Shown here: piece by piece, positions 11,576 to 23,149 of the stretch
Position numbering within the stretch: the first letter of the stretch is position 1
Layout of the letters: each line of letters begins with the position of its first letter
Origin: Pictodentalium vernedei
Lineage: Eukaryota > Mollusca > Scaphopoda > Dentaliida > Dentaliidae
NCBI GenBank assembly: GCA_031216915.1
Contig: CM062293.1
Location: forward strand, 149,180,285-149,244,284
DNA length: 64,000 nucleotides
Direction: 5' to 3'
The notes under the pieces: model-generated
What the model was told of the DNA's origin: nothing
What the model saw: the letters and a program-made list of their open reading frames with translations, nothing else
Databases searched by the model: none
Program-made: the position numbers and the translations under genes

Positions 11576-12508
11576 ATCCACATTAGTAGTGAAGGTGATA
11601 GTGTTCCCGACACTACGATAGTGAGAATCATCCACCGACAGTGCATGAAGCTCACTGACTCTTCTAGCAGAAGAGAAAGCTAAGAGAAAAGCTGTCTTAT
11701 AAGATAAGAATTTGAAATCTACTGTCCCAAGAGGTTCAAATGGCTTTTCCTTCAGTTTAAGAAGAACCCAAGCTAAATTCCATTTAGGAATTAACCTAAG
11801 AGTTCTGGGTCTATTTATCGAGAAGTTTCTAACCAACTTAGATAAAGAGACATTAGATCCAATTTGTAAACTATCATGATGTGCATAGGTATGAGATAAC
11901 ATAGACCTATAACCCTTAATAGTAACAGGCTGCAGTTTGATTTCGTCAAACAAGTATACTAGAAAGTTTGCAATGTCTGGTATAGAGGGATCAAAAATAT
12001 CCACAGAATGATCCCTACACCAACGACGAAAAACCTTCCACTTAGCCGCATAGTTTAGCGAAGAGGAGGTCCTCCTACAGTTAGAAATCGCGTCCACAGC
12101 TCGTCCTGTAAAGTGCTTGCCATGCAAGAAGGACCGCACAACGGAAAAACGTGAAGGTTGAGACCTTGCGGGTTGTGATGGAGTTGACGCGATTTCCCCT
12201 GCGAAAGAAGATCCTCCCGTGGAGGAAGCTTTCGTGGTAGGCCCCACAACAGACACCTGAGTAGATTTATCCACGGTCTCTGTGGAGACAGAGATGCTAC
12301 CAACAGAATCTTGCATTGAGATTGTTTTATCTTTAGCAATACTTGCTGAATTAACGGCGCTGTAGGATACGCATATCCTATCATTCCGTCCCAAGGGATC
12401 GACAGAGTGTCTACTGCAAATGCTCTTGGATCCGGACACGGAGACACATACGTCTGCAACTGATTGTTGAGATGTGTCGCAAATAAGTCTATCATTGGCC
12501 GTTCCCAT
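11576..12508 (-). pseudogene. Element 1 tyrosine recombinase, N-terminal part
   Basis: The SAM-like core-binding domain and the start of the catalytic domain of the element 1 YR (fossil). Visible motifs include SLNYAAKWKVFRRWC, VTIKGYRSMLSHTYA and SARRVSELHALSVDD, the last containing the first catalytic arginine (box I). The upstream part overlaps the end of the RNase H region in another frame, as is usual for DIRS elements. Element 2 interrupts it after the FTT block. Confidence 0.85.
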
Positions 12509-14000
12509 GGTAGCAAATCTGATTGAATACTTGTTTGTTGAGAGTCCACTCTGACGGCAACAAGCGACCCTTTCGTGAAAGGGAGTCTACTAGTACATTC
12601 AGACGACCCGGTATATGACGGACCGAAAGAAGAACCTGATGCTCTAGAGCAAACAGAAGGATTCTTTCCGTTAGATTGAACAACGGAACTGAATGAGTGC
12701 CTCCCTGATTCCGTATATACGCCACTACTGTCGTATTGTCGGACAGGATTTGGACATGAGCATTGTGAATAATGTCCATCCAATGACGTAACGCAAGCCA
12801 AATTGACATCATTTCCTTGATGTTTATGTGCCTGCCCAGGAATTGCGGATCCCAAAGACCCTGGCATCTCGAATCCGTTGGGATCAATGATGCACCCCAA
12901 CCTGTTTGACTGGCATCCGTCATAATGGTAAAACTCGGATCCGGCAACTGCAGCGGAACTCCCCGAGTTAACCACTGAATGTTTGCCCAAGTCTGAATCT
13001 CTCGTTTCACTTGATCTGACAAGAGAACGTCTATGTCGAGCGAATGAATTTTCACACTCCAATTCTGAGTCAAGAAAATTTGGAGAGGACGCGTGCGTAA
13101 CCGCCCCATCGGAATGAGATCCGCAGCGGCTCCGCACAGACCTATCAGTCTCATAAATTCTCTCGTGCAGACAATAGCGAGCGTAACAACTAACTAATTT
13201 CGCTCTGGTTAACGGCAGACGAACGAGATTGTTGTGTGTCTCGAGGCTCATTCCCAGATGTGTGAATGACTTGGACGGCACCAGATCCGACTTCTCCTCG
13301 TTTACTATAAAACCGAGACGTCGGAGCAATAGAAGTGGATTCTGCACATCGTTCTGAAGCGTTAACTCGTTGCCGTACCTCTGAAGAATGTCGTCCAGGT
13401 AGACCGACGTTACTGCAGACGAATGAGCTCGGAAATTCATCATTACCGAGTTCATTACCCGAGTGAAAGCCCAGGGTGCTAGATTCAATCCGAAGTACAT
13501 CGCCCGGAATTGATACACCACTCCTAGGACTGCGAAGCGTAGATACTTTCTGAATGTCGGATGTACCATGACGTGAAAGTACGCATCTTTGAGATCTATG
13601 CTTGTTGCATAATCGTTCACCCGAATACTCGCTCTGATCGACCGAATCGTCTCCATATAAAACTTCGGAGCGACGATCAGCTTGTTTATCCAGCTCAAAT
13701 CTATGACTGGACGGAACGAGCCATCTGGTTTCGGAACCAGAAACAGATGGCTGTAGAATCCCAGAGTCTCCTGGTTTTCTACGACCTCTACCGCGTTCTT
13801 CATTAAAAGAGACTGCATCTCTGATAATAGAGCGTCTCTTTTCTGCGGATTTGACGGAAGTTGAGTCCATTTTGGACTTCGAGTTAATGCAGGCTTTCGT
13901 TTGAAGGATATCTTTAGACCTTCCGAAGTCACCCCTCTCACCCAAGGGTCGTCCGTAATCGACGCCCACTCTTGTGAAAAACTTGACAACCTTCCGCCAA
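12492..14000 (-). pseudogene. Element 1 reverse transcriptase and RNase H region
   Basis: Reverse transcriptase of the Ty3/DIRS type: a palm with RPVIDLSWINK, SIDLKDAYFHV, GLNLAPWAFTR and the catalytic YLDD box (codons at 13,387-13,401). RNase H follows with TDASQTGWGASL, INIKEMMSIWLALRHW and LSDNTTVVAYIRNQGG, which carry the usual acidic residues, then RHIPGRLNVLVDSLSR. The region overlaps the end of ORF1 upstream and the YR frame downstream. It is a fossil that looks nearly whole. Confidence 0.9.
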
Positions 14001-16114
14001 CCGGTACGCGATAGAGGTTGAAGCCTCCTGGACCTGCGAGGCCTGCGGTAGGAGAAACCACGTCCTCCACGACCCGCACCTCGTCCCGTCGACCTCGGGG
14101 CGCCCGACCGGTTGTCCCGGCCTGAAGGACGTCCCGAACGAGAGTCGCTACCTTGACGGTCTCTTGAATAAGACCAAGAGGACGCACCGGAACCTCTATA
14201 GGAACCTCTCTTGGACGCATTAGACCCAGAAGTGCCTGTCTTACTCTTATCTGCCTTGTCCGACTTCTTAGAAGCAGATTTGAACAGCAGAGAATCCGAA
14301 GCTTTCTTTGTAATTTTATCGTAAATTGCAGAAAGCTTGCCGTCAAAGAGAAGTTCTCTGGAGACCAAAGCGACTCTGAGAGAGTTCTTCACCTTAGTAT
14401 CCACGAGTGTGGATGTAGCTAGGGCTGCGTCACGTCTAACCAACTCCAGGTTTGCCACTGAAAGGGCGGAGTTACACGTGGAATAAGCTACTGCCCTTGA
14501 AAGAAGTCTTAAAGAGGATTGAATATCCTGAAATTCTTTCACTTGAAGGCGCAGTGATAACGCCTTAGTAAGGTAAGATAAGGCATCTAAACTGGCTCTG
14601 TTAGACGAAATAGTTGTTTCCAACACCGCAGTTGGAATAGACGCCGACGACGGTAATGATAACTCTAAGTCTTCCGCCTCGTCGTCCATACGCAGAGGAA
14701 CTCTCGGGATACCCTGTCCTGCCGTGTCGAATTTATTCCTTGCATTAATGAAAGGCAGGTTGAGAGTATTGGCGGACAAGAAACCTGCTTTTCCCGTTTT
14801 GGAAGCAAGTTTGAATATAGCGTCGTTCAATAATTCAAATGTTCTTGCAACATTATTGGACTGAGACGGAAACTCGGGAGCGATGTCCCTGAACCGCTCA
14901 AAGAAATCAGAGTCCAATGACGCTATAATTCTCTTTTCCGGAACTGCAGCAGTCTGGCCCGACGGAACAACTTGAGGGAGAAAGTGCCGGATGAAGTCCA
15001 CGGCAGCTTTATGTTGTTCCGAAAGGGATAGCTCCAAGTCATCCGTATCCCTTTCACCATCCGGTCGGACCTCATGATGCTCCCGGTCGTCCGCCCCCGA
15101 TGCTTCGGCGGAGCGTACCGACCCAGCGCCGTCGGATAATTCCCGATCCGACACCATTTCTGTCGGTTGCTGGGATGCTGCGATAAGTTGTGCTATCTGC
15201 ACAAGTACGTCCGACATCGAGGCCTGCGGAGGCGCAGTCTTTGGCTGCTTCGCCGATGGCAGCTCCGCATCAGATGGCTCCCACATACTTTTTCTATGCG
15301 AACGTCCGGAGTCCATCGGTCTCGAATCCCTGGCTGCCGGATGGTGTGACCTGGTCGCCGAAGAATCCTTGATCGGCGAAGCTGGTAAAATATCGGCGGT
15401 CACGCAGCCAAGGTGCGGTCGTGTGCGCTGACGAGAAGAAGAAGCCTTAGCAGTCTCCGCGGACTGCCTATACAACAGAGCGTCCCGAGCGACGGACGTA
15501 TGCTCCGCTTGCGACACATTTTGTACCACAACATCTGGTCCCAGATGTTGTTGTACGAGAGAGGGGCCTCTCTCGCTTGTGGCCCGGCTGGACCTGGACG
15601 AGCTAGGATCCGGACTCAAAGGCTTCTTCCGTTCTCGCTTACTATCCGCCGTCACTGGGTGTGCACCTAGTATGTTTATAGTGCTCGCATCACCCAAAAT
15701 TTCCTCCTGGACCGCATCGGATGAACCCGGCTGCCGAACCATTCGGTGAATGGATGCTACACCGGGCGAGCTAGCGGACGACATTTGTCTAATCTCCATG
15801 AGCACTTTTGCCGCTAGCTCTGAATTCATTTGTGACGACGGATGCACACTTGTAGAAGATAACATGGAAACATCACCCTGTTCTTGTTCCTCTGAAATAG
15901 AAACTGAGAGAGTAGAGTGACCTTGCGGAGAAAGAGCCGGCATAGCCCTTTCTCCAGAAACAACATACCGTGACACACGTTTCCAATGTTTATCATCCCA
16001 ATGTTGACATATAGGACAGGGATTAGTGCGAGAACACTGACTACAATTAATACAATGATCATGAAAGTCAGAGGAAGATTTCTTCCCATTACAATTTGAA
16101 CAATATCCTTTCAT
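13190..16114 (-). pseudogene. Element 1 ORF1 (Gag-like)
   Basis: A long open frame of about 970 codons starting MKGYCSNCNGKKSSSD. Its first 40 residues carry the pattern C-x2-C-x9-H-x2-C-x2-C-x2-C-x5-C-x2-C-x2-W, which looks like a zinc-binding module and recurs in the other subfamilies. A Ser/Arg-rich, low-complexity middle and a helical block (NLELVRRDAALATSTL) follow, then a basic Arg/Gly-rich tail as in nucleic-acid-binding Gag proteins. Its last third overlaps the reverse transcriptase in another frame, so the real protein may end earlier. Part of a fossil element. Confidence 0.75.
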
Positions 16115-17010
16115 TGTGAAAAGTCAACAACAAGTCCTAGTTACTCGCACAAACCCCTGACACAAAGATACATAATAACATGATCCATTAATAAATGAAA
16201 AAACAATTGCAAATCAAAATAATTTTGAAAAAATATTTTTTCAGCGAAGCCCAAGTTGCTGAAAAGTAACGTTGAGCCCCGATGGATCCGATGACAAAGT
16301 GTGGTCAAAAATTTTAAATTTATATTAAATAATTAATGAGACACTTACGGATAATATAAATGTATCTTATAGTGAGATAAACTACACCAAAGGCAAACAG
16401 CCCCCCTCAAAAAAGGCTGTTGCCAATGTAAACAAACAGTGTAAAACACCAGAAAACATGACTCCAGGCACTGACAAAACTGGCCCGGAATCAGTCATCA
16501 AAATTACACTCTATCTGATGCAAGACAGAGACTCCCAGGGGAGAATCTGCAGAACATCAGATGGAAGATGCAGAACACAACGTTTATACACCCATGGGTG
16601 AAAACATAACTATGGGGAAAATAACAGAAAACATTCTGTATCCAAGCAACTCTCCCAGGAAAATTTTAGAAATGAACTTTCTCAAAAATATGTCAAAAGC
16701 ATGGGAGAATTGCAAGGGGGGACTTTAGAAGGCTAGGGGAGAGGAAACACTGAATAAGCAGTGCAACATTTAGCAAGAATGACAACAAGAGGCCCATGCC
16801 TCGAAAATAGGCAACTTAACATAATTTCATCAAAAAATTTTAAGTACAGCCCTGATTATTTTTTGTCACTTCTTTTTCCTCTCCTCCTTCTACATCCTCC
16901 TTAGAATCACCATTTCTCCAAAAATTACGTGTCTGGCATCCTTTAAACTGAGATTTACAAGCACAAAGATCAGTGAGATGTTGACTGATGAAGGGCCAAA
17001 CAGAGAATGA
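16115..17010 (-). other. 5' leader of element 1
   Basis: Non-coding leader between ORF1 and the high-coordinate terminal repeat. It aligns with the leader of element 2, including the block AGTAACGTTGAGCCCC and the GGGAG-containing segment near the terminal repeat. Confidence 0.7.
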
Positions 17011-17040
17011 TAATTGGTGCCAATTTCGGGACGTCCGTGA

Positions 17041-17058
17041 CACTGCGCATGCGCAGTG
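17041..17058. promoter_or_regulatory. NRF-1-type palindrome in element 1 promoter-side repeat
   Basis: CACTGCGCATGCGCAGTG, a perfect 18-bp palindrome, lies in the terminal repeat upstream of the leader on the minus strand, where DIRS transcription would start. Proposed as a factor-binding site by motif only. Confidence 0.5.
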
Positions 17059-17207
17059 GGGGCATAGTATGGGAGTCCTTTAGGACATGATTTCTTTTTG
17101 TTTTGGATGCAAATTTTGGGGATTGGGGGGCAAAATTTGTGTTTGGCCCTGGTTTTGTTAGAGTTAGCACCAGCTAAGTCTGGGTCATTGGTACAGTATA
17201 AAAATAT

Positions 17208-17245
17208 GGCCAGTTTTGGCCGTTACGTTGGGTAAAGGGTTAAAT
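17208..17245. repeat. Right end of a palindromic piggyBac-like MITE
   Basis: GTTTTGGCCGTTACGTTGGG followed by TAAAGGGTTAA matches the last 38 bp of MITE copy 1. It directly abuts the end of DIRS element 1, so element 1 either inserted into a MITE whose other part was later lost, or the junction was rearranged. Confidence 0.65.
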
Positions 17246-19398
17246 GCATAAAAACCTGATGGAAGAAATTATTATTTATCATTAAATTCAGTCTTTCATT
17301 AAGATTACTGTTTGATCATTATCCAATTCAAAACTCAACTATCTGTATACGACAATGTTCAATACTGATGGAGATGTTATATTTATATCTCAATGCACGT
17401 AAACTTGAGGAAAAAAAAGAAGTATATGAAACTGTTCTACTTGGTTTTGTCTATTCTATTTTGCATAAAAATGGGTTCTTTGAGCAAAGTTGGGGTCAAT
17501 ATGGTGGATACATTAATGAGAATGAATGCCCAAGAAATTCCCGGGAATTTAAAGTTGTTCCCGGAAAAAGATCTCCTTGGGCCAAAAATCCCAGAAAATA
17601 TCAGTCAAAACATTTGGAAGTTTTGAAATGATTTAAGTGTTAATTTGCAATCAGTTTCAAAAGATATATAGTGTTGGCATTACCCTGTTCGACAATCAAT
17701 AAAAATGATCGTAATGATCGTAAAATTCATTATTAAAAGCAAAAGAAGATATTTGTACCTTTTATTTTTAAAGTGTAGAAAATTCATCTCAATCAGCTGT
17801 TTTCATTGTGGTGATCACCAACCTATTCAGATATTTGGTTTGTAAAAAAAAGTTTTTTTCAACAGAGAATTCCTCTTTAATAGCGTTCATTTATATTTTT
17901 CCTGCATTTGAATAAGGGTGCCCAAGTTTTGCTTTACAAACTACCATACAGTGTTTGAAGATTGAAAAGAGAATGTAAATCACAATTCAGTTGATGGGTG
18001 CCGCCACTTTTAACTCTGAATTCTAAAAGATATTGGGAAAGTTCCTTTGATTTATTCTAGTGATAAAATATCTGTCTGGGAATCACCTCTTTCTTTCATG
18101 TAAATCTTTGAATCAAACGAGCCAGTGTTTTGGGAAACTGAATTGATGACTGGTTTAATTCAAAGTTGAAGGCCTTTCTGGAAGTGTTTTTATTTTATTA
18201 TTTTCTTTAATATTATTTCTTGCCAAATGATATTAATACGGTTAGGATCTACAAAGAAATTCATTTTGTGTCTCATCTACATTTTTCAAGAGGTGCTCTG
18301 TTGATTAATCTTTTTTATACTCTACTCCTGAGAATTTTCTTTAATATTTCTTTGAACTCATGTCTGCTGTTCAGCGGGCAGGAAGTGATTGTAGGAGAGC
18401 GGCAAGAAATTTTTTGAAGTTGAACAACAGAAATTTCTGAACATTTGCAGGAGTTAATTATGCCTCATTATTTTTTAGAAATTATTTCTCTTCAGATTAC
18501 TGCTTCATTCATGAATTGATTGCAGAAAGTGCAAGAGAATTTTTTGTTGGTTTTGAAGTTTGACATCGACATGTGTGTTGTACTTGAAACTAAAAAATTA
18601 TGGTATTTTTTCCTTAATTTTTGGTGCTATTTTTTGTACATTTTTTTAATCTTTGGGAGGTGGGGGGGGGGGGGGGGGGTGGAGGGAGTATTGGAAGAAA
18701 CTTGATTACTGTTGTAATTGCAAAACGATTTGTACAAGCCATTGGACAGGTTACAGAACCTGCTGAGATGAGCAGTAGTAGAACTCCAAAATGAAAATTT
18801 ATACTTATATATTTTGACCATATTTTTATTTGGTATTACAACATATGTGAGCTGCATCAGTAGATTTGAAGTATCTCCTGTGTGTGGAGAGAAGTCCTCT
18901 CATTGAGGGTGATTTAGTGGTAGTCGACTTGTAGTACACAGCATTTTCTGTCACACAAACTTTTCCCTGAAATTCATGCCATTTCCCTGAAAATCAACCT
19001 CATTTTCCCTGAAAATATTTTTTGGAGGTCAACATGTCTGGACCTGATATTACACTATGAAGTTTTCAGAACTTTTTAGTATGAGAAACCACTTTTATAA
19101 GCATCCCAGATTATTTTATAACATCATTTCACATCACATACCTTTTTACAAAATGACTCTTTCTAGCTCATTTTAAACAAAACATAAAATTACAAGGAGA
19201 TTGCATCATTCAATTCTACATTCTTCACCTCACTGGAAATCAGCAAGAACACCTCTTTTTCAAATTTTCCGAGAGACGATGAATCAAGAACGGATGCTGA
19301 TTATATAGCAAATAGCATAGTTGCGTTTAAACCCACACTGAGAGAAAAAGCAAGCTTCCTTCTGCACCAATGGTCTTGCAAAACTATACTAAACCAAG
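17246..19398. other. AT-rich spacer
   Basis: No gene, exon or RNA recognised. It holds a G-run of about 19 bases near 18,661-18,679 inside a T-rich region. Short open frames have no domain and biased composition, and I treat them as chance. Confidence 0.5.
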
Positions 19399-19406
19399 CA
19401 CACCAG

Positions 19407-20041
19407 TAGAGCTGATACGGTTAACCGATTAATCGATTAACCAATGATCAATGTTTTGATCGATCAAAAAAGTAATTGATTGGTTGACTGTTACTTTTGA
19501 ACTATGGTATTATATGAGTTAACAAAGGAACAAACTTTCTCCAAAACAGGCAAACATTGTCACACTGGCTCACATCAATTATATGAGACAGAGTAAAGAA
19601 TGCCAGTTACATGATGACATATTTGTTCACTTGCATGATCATTATACTGTGTCAGTAGCTGGAAATAGTCATTCTCAACCCTTTACCAAATCTGGGTAGC
19701 AGACGATACTTGAACAAGAAATTCTTGAATTACTAAAAATTTTCAATGTTTGTCTCAAAAACATAGCTTATGACCCCTCACTGGAACAAGCTCAATGAGC
19801 TTGTTGCAATGAGGGGTCATAAGCTATGTTTTGAGACAAAAATTGAAAACATAATAAAATTTGAATGGACATTTTTGTATATGATGCTGGCTGGTTTTGT
19901 CTGTCACGTTGAGTAAAGTTTTAATTATATAAATCATCAACGGTATGTCAATTATTCAGCTGCCTATTAGAGCAAGCGATTAACCAAGGTTAATCCATGT
20001 GATTAATCAATCAAGAAAACCCTTTAACCATTTCAGCTCTA
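19407..20041. mobile_element. hAT-type non-autonomous element hosting a MITE
   Basis: Ends TAGAGCTGATACGGTTAA and the matching complement AACCATTTCAGCTCTA. The flanks CACACCAG (19,399-19,406) and CAGACCAG (20,042-20,049) are an 8-bp target duplication with one mismatch, as expected for hAT. No transposase is coded. A palindromic piggyBac-like MITE sits in the middle. Confidence 0.7.
19675..19924. mobile_element. piggyBac-like palindromic MITE, copy 2
   Basis: Starts TCAACCCTTTACC and ends GAGTAAAGTTTTAA, with the same hairpin core as copy 1 (CATAGCTTATGACCCCTCA and complement). Its ends are more decayed. It is nested in the hAT element, so it arrived after that element. Confidence 0.7.
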
Positions 20042-20049
20042 CAGACCAG

Positions 20050-21290
20050 TGGTGTGCATGGTTTAGTATAGTTTCACTGGGAGGATGGTGCTGAAAGGAA
20101 ATTCTCTAGATGTGTGTTTAAAGCCCTGCTTTGAAATTTGCATAAAATTACAGCTTTTCTAACTCCAACTCATCCAACCCCATCCTAATGCATTATATTT
20201 CATTTTCTTGAAACAATTTTAATACAAAGGATAACTCTTAACTGGATAACCCTGTTAACTGAATATAATTTCCCAACACAAAACCATTTACTATACCTCC
20301 AGTACAAATTTAACCTGTTAATTGAATATAGGTTATAGAGTAAACTCCTGTTAATTGAATAAAAAATATTGCAACCTGTCAAGAAATTACACTGGCTCTC
20401 AAAATTTTTCCTTTGTTTATAGACCCATTTGGTCTCAGAACATCCAATACAGACATTTAATCTATTATATCTTGTTTTACAGAGCTCATGGAATTGTATG
20501 TGGAAGGGCATTTTTTTATTTTATTTTTGTAATTACTTCTTTGCCATCAAAAGTTATTGTTCTCAGTTTGTTTTATGTTTTAGGTCTCATAATCTACAGA
20601 ATAGCATGGGTGGTTGTGTATTTCGTCCCTTGAGTGCAAGACGGCTTAATTGCAAAGCTAAAGCATTGCAAAACCTTGTTGCATTCAAGGGACAAATTTA
20701 TCGATTTTATCAACTTGGGTAAAATATCAGACCTGAACCATTTAATTTTTTTTTTTTTTCAAGTTTGCATTAGTTATAAAAAGAGAGCATGCAGTAGCCA
20801 AAAGGTCCATGTAGAATGGCCCGAGAAACAGAATTTCTTTTGGCCTATTGGAAATACATTACAATTTCTAATGCAAACTTCGAAAATATGAGAAAAATAC
20901 AACAACAAAAAATGTGAAGTTTACTGAGATTAATTTAGAATGCAAGACCATGACAAAAGTTAATATCCAAAGCGTAATATGATTGGGATGTGTTTAATTT
21001 CCAATTACTAACGTTATTATTTATTATTTTTCATGCCAGTGTAAATGTGACCACGTAAATTGTAAGCTGAGAATCTATGAAACTAGTTAATCCTTAAATT
21101 TACTTGTTTGCCTGAAATAATAATTTGTGCAAATGCCAGACAACTGTCAGGCTTGAAGGAGTGGGTGGTTGGAAGCACAAAAATCCTGAAAAAAATTACT
21201 GTAAAAACTTGGTTTATTTGGGCTGAAGCAAGAGAAAGGCTTGGAAAACTATCATATGACTGCTGGAGAGTTAAGGCTGATTCTCAGAAA
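20050..21290. other. AT-rich spacer with small hairpins
   Basis: No gene recognised. Two short inverted repeats are visible: GTCCCTTGAGTGCAA at 20,625-20,639 with its partner at 20,679-20,693, and AAGTTTGCATTAG at 20,761-20,773 with its partner at 20,869-20,881. Three copies of a CTGTTAATTGAAT-like block lie at 20,250-20,360; they may be old transposon fragments. Confidence 0.5.
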
Positions 21291-21652
21291 ATTTAAACTG
21301 TATAGTAAATTTCCTTTCTTATTATACCTACCACAATTGTTTACTGCAGGCTTGCACTGCAGTGGAAGACCCTAACTCAGAAAATATACTCTCTATTTTG
21401 ATCTTTCCCAAGCGATTTAGGAAAGAAAAGTGGTGCAAAAGGACCAAGAAAAAATAAGCCAAAACTGGGCCGAGCGCCATTGCACACACCCAGTAGAGGA
21501 CGCTCTTCTCTTAGTACAACTACACGACTTCCGTTGCCAGTGCGCAGACACCTAGCTAAAGACTCATTCTTTTGAATACGCCAACGTTGGAGTTATGTGA
21601 TCAGCGGGGAGGAAGGATTGTTACCCGAATAAGAAGACGGGAGGGCCTCCAT

Positions 21653-21742
21653 GTAAACAATTGTGGTAGGTATAATAAGAAAGGAAATTAACTATAAAAT
21701 TTAAATTTCTTATCAACCTACCTTACAATTGTTTACTACAGG
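21653..21742. repeat. Internal complementary region of element 3
   Basis: GTAAACAATTGTGGTAGG is followed by the complement of the other terminus (TTTCTTATCAACCTACC). This is the joined-end arrangement of DIRS elements. Confidence 0.85.
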
Positions 21743-21960
21743 CTGAATACACAATAGGATGGAGGGAATCAGATAACCAACCAACACATAACCCAACTGA
21801 ACTGGAACCGTGGATAGTGGAAGAGGTCCCCAGGCCTATCAAATCATAGCCTCACAAATATTAGTAAAAGACAAGGAGAGATAAGGTGTATGGTTCTGTG
21901 CGACACACAGACAGAAAGGAACAGTAACAGCACAGAGATGGAACAGACCTTGTGACTAGC

Positions 21961-23050
21961 CTAAAGGCTAGAGCAAACAACAGGCTGAGCAGAAGAAAGA
22001 GGGCTGAAAGCAAAAAGGTTCTCAGACTGCTCCTGCAACTGACAGAGATAGAAGGTGGAGAAAGTAGAAACATTTCTCCAGTAGGCTGTCTGCATAACAT
22101 CCAACAACTTGATGGAGTTAGCATAAGCCCAGGAGATAGACAAGGCAAGCACCTCGTGGGCAGAAATACGATTGGTAAGACAACTGCCAGCTGCTAGACG
22201 AGCATAAGCCACGCGAATAGCAAGACAAATCCATCGAGAAATGGACTGAGGAGAGAACTTCTGCCGACCAGGAATAAGAGACAGAAAAAATTGTTTCCTG
22301 CCTTTCCTAATGAACTGCATCCGATTGAGATAAATGCGAATTGCACGAACTGGACAGAGCAAAGAGTGGTTACCCTCAACAGAAGGAAAAGCCCTGATAC
22401 AGATAGGAGGCGGAGTAGTTTCTGGTATCTGATTCTTGGCCAGAAAAGAGCAATCAGTGGTAAACGTAACACTGTTGGCAGAGCTCCTGAAAAAGGCCGG
22501 GTCAACCACGAGGGCGTGAAGCTCACTAATCCGTCTGGCTGAGGCAAAAGCCATCAAAAAAGCCGTCTTGTATGTGAGAAAACGAATATCCACCTGGGAT
22601 AAAGGTTCAAACGGTGCCCACCCCAAGAAAAGCAGCACACAAGAAAGATTCCATCTTGGAGTAAGCTGCAAAGTCCTAGGCCTTTTCAAGGAAAAGTGCC
22701 AAACAAGCTTGGAGAAGTATGGATTAGTGCCGATACGATGCTGTCCCACTTATGAAAAGGTCTCCGAAAGCATGGATCTGCACCCTTTGATGGTAACAGG
22801 CTGGAGACCCTGAGAATCAAACAGATATTCCAGAAACTCCGCAATCTGTATGATCGAAGGATTGGCATAATCAACAGAGTGATCCGCACACCATCAACAG
22901 AAGACCTTCCACTTAGCTGCATAGGCTAAACCAGTGGAGTGCCTCCTTGAAGAAGAAATGCACTCCATGCTCGTCTCGAAAAACCTTTATTGAGGAGATA
23001 GGACCTGACAAAAGATGTGCGTGAAGGCACAATGAAGTCGGGTCAACGTG
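21961..23050 (-). pseudogene. Element 3 tyrosine recombinase
   Basis: Recognisable blocks of the YR: TPRWNLSCVLL, TYKTAFLMAFASARRISEL (box I arginine), LLCPVRAIRIYLNR, the RISAHEV region and AYWRNVSTFSTFYLCQL near the catalytic tyrosine. It aligns along its length with the YR of elements 4 and 5. Fossil with several breaks. Confidence 0.85.
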
Positions 23051-23149
23051 AAACCTCCTCGGGTGACCTTGGCAAAGAAGGTAGCGACGTAGAGGGAGAC
23101 GTGCCGGAACCGCCGCCAACAGAGAGCTGAGCAGATTGATCCACACCCA

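Larger units (their letters stand above)
3100..17205 (-). mobile_element. DIRS-like YR retrotransposon, element 1 (subfamily I), hosting element 2
   Basis: This is a tyrosine-recombinase retrotransposon, about 7.1 kb once the nested insertion is discounted. Its termini are inverted repeats of roughly 200 bp around the block ACCAATGACCCAGAC. An internal complementary region lies just inside the low-coordinate end. Reading on the minus strand there is a leader, ORF1, reverse transcriptase with RNase H, and a tyrosine recombinase. The two inverted repeats differ at roughly 8% of positions by eye, so it is moderately old. The coding body looks close to whole, with perhaps one or two breaks besides the insertion of element 2 in its YR gene. 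No target duplication is expected or seen, as usual for DIRS. Confidence 0.9.

Noticed and set aside
20355-20722. Overlapping hydrophobic open frames of about 95 codons
   Set aside because: T-rich sequence naturally yields Phe/Leu/Tyr-rich frames; there are no splice sites, start context or known domain.
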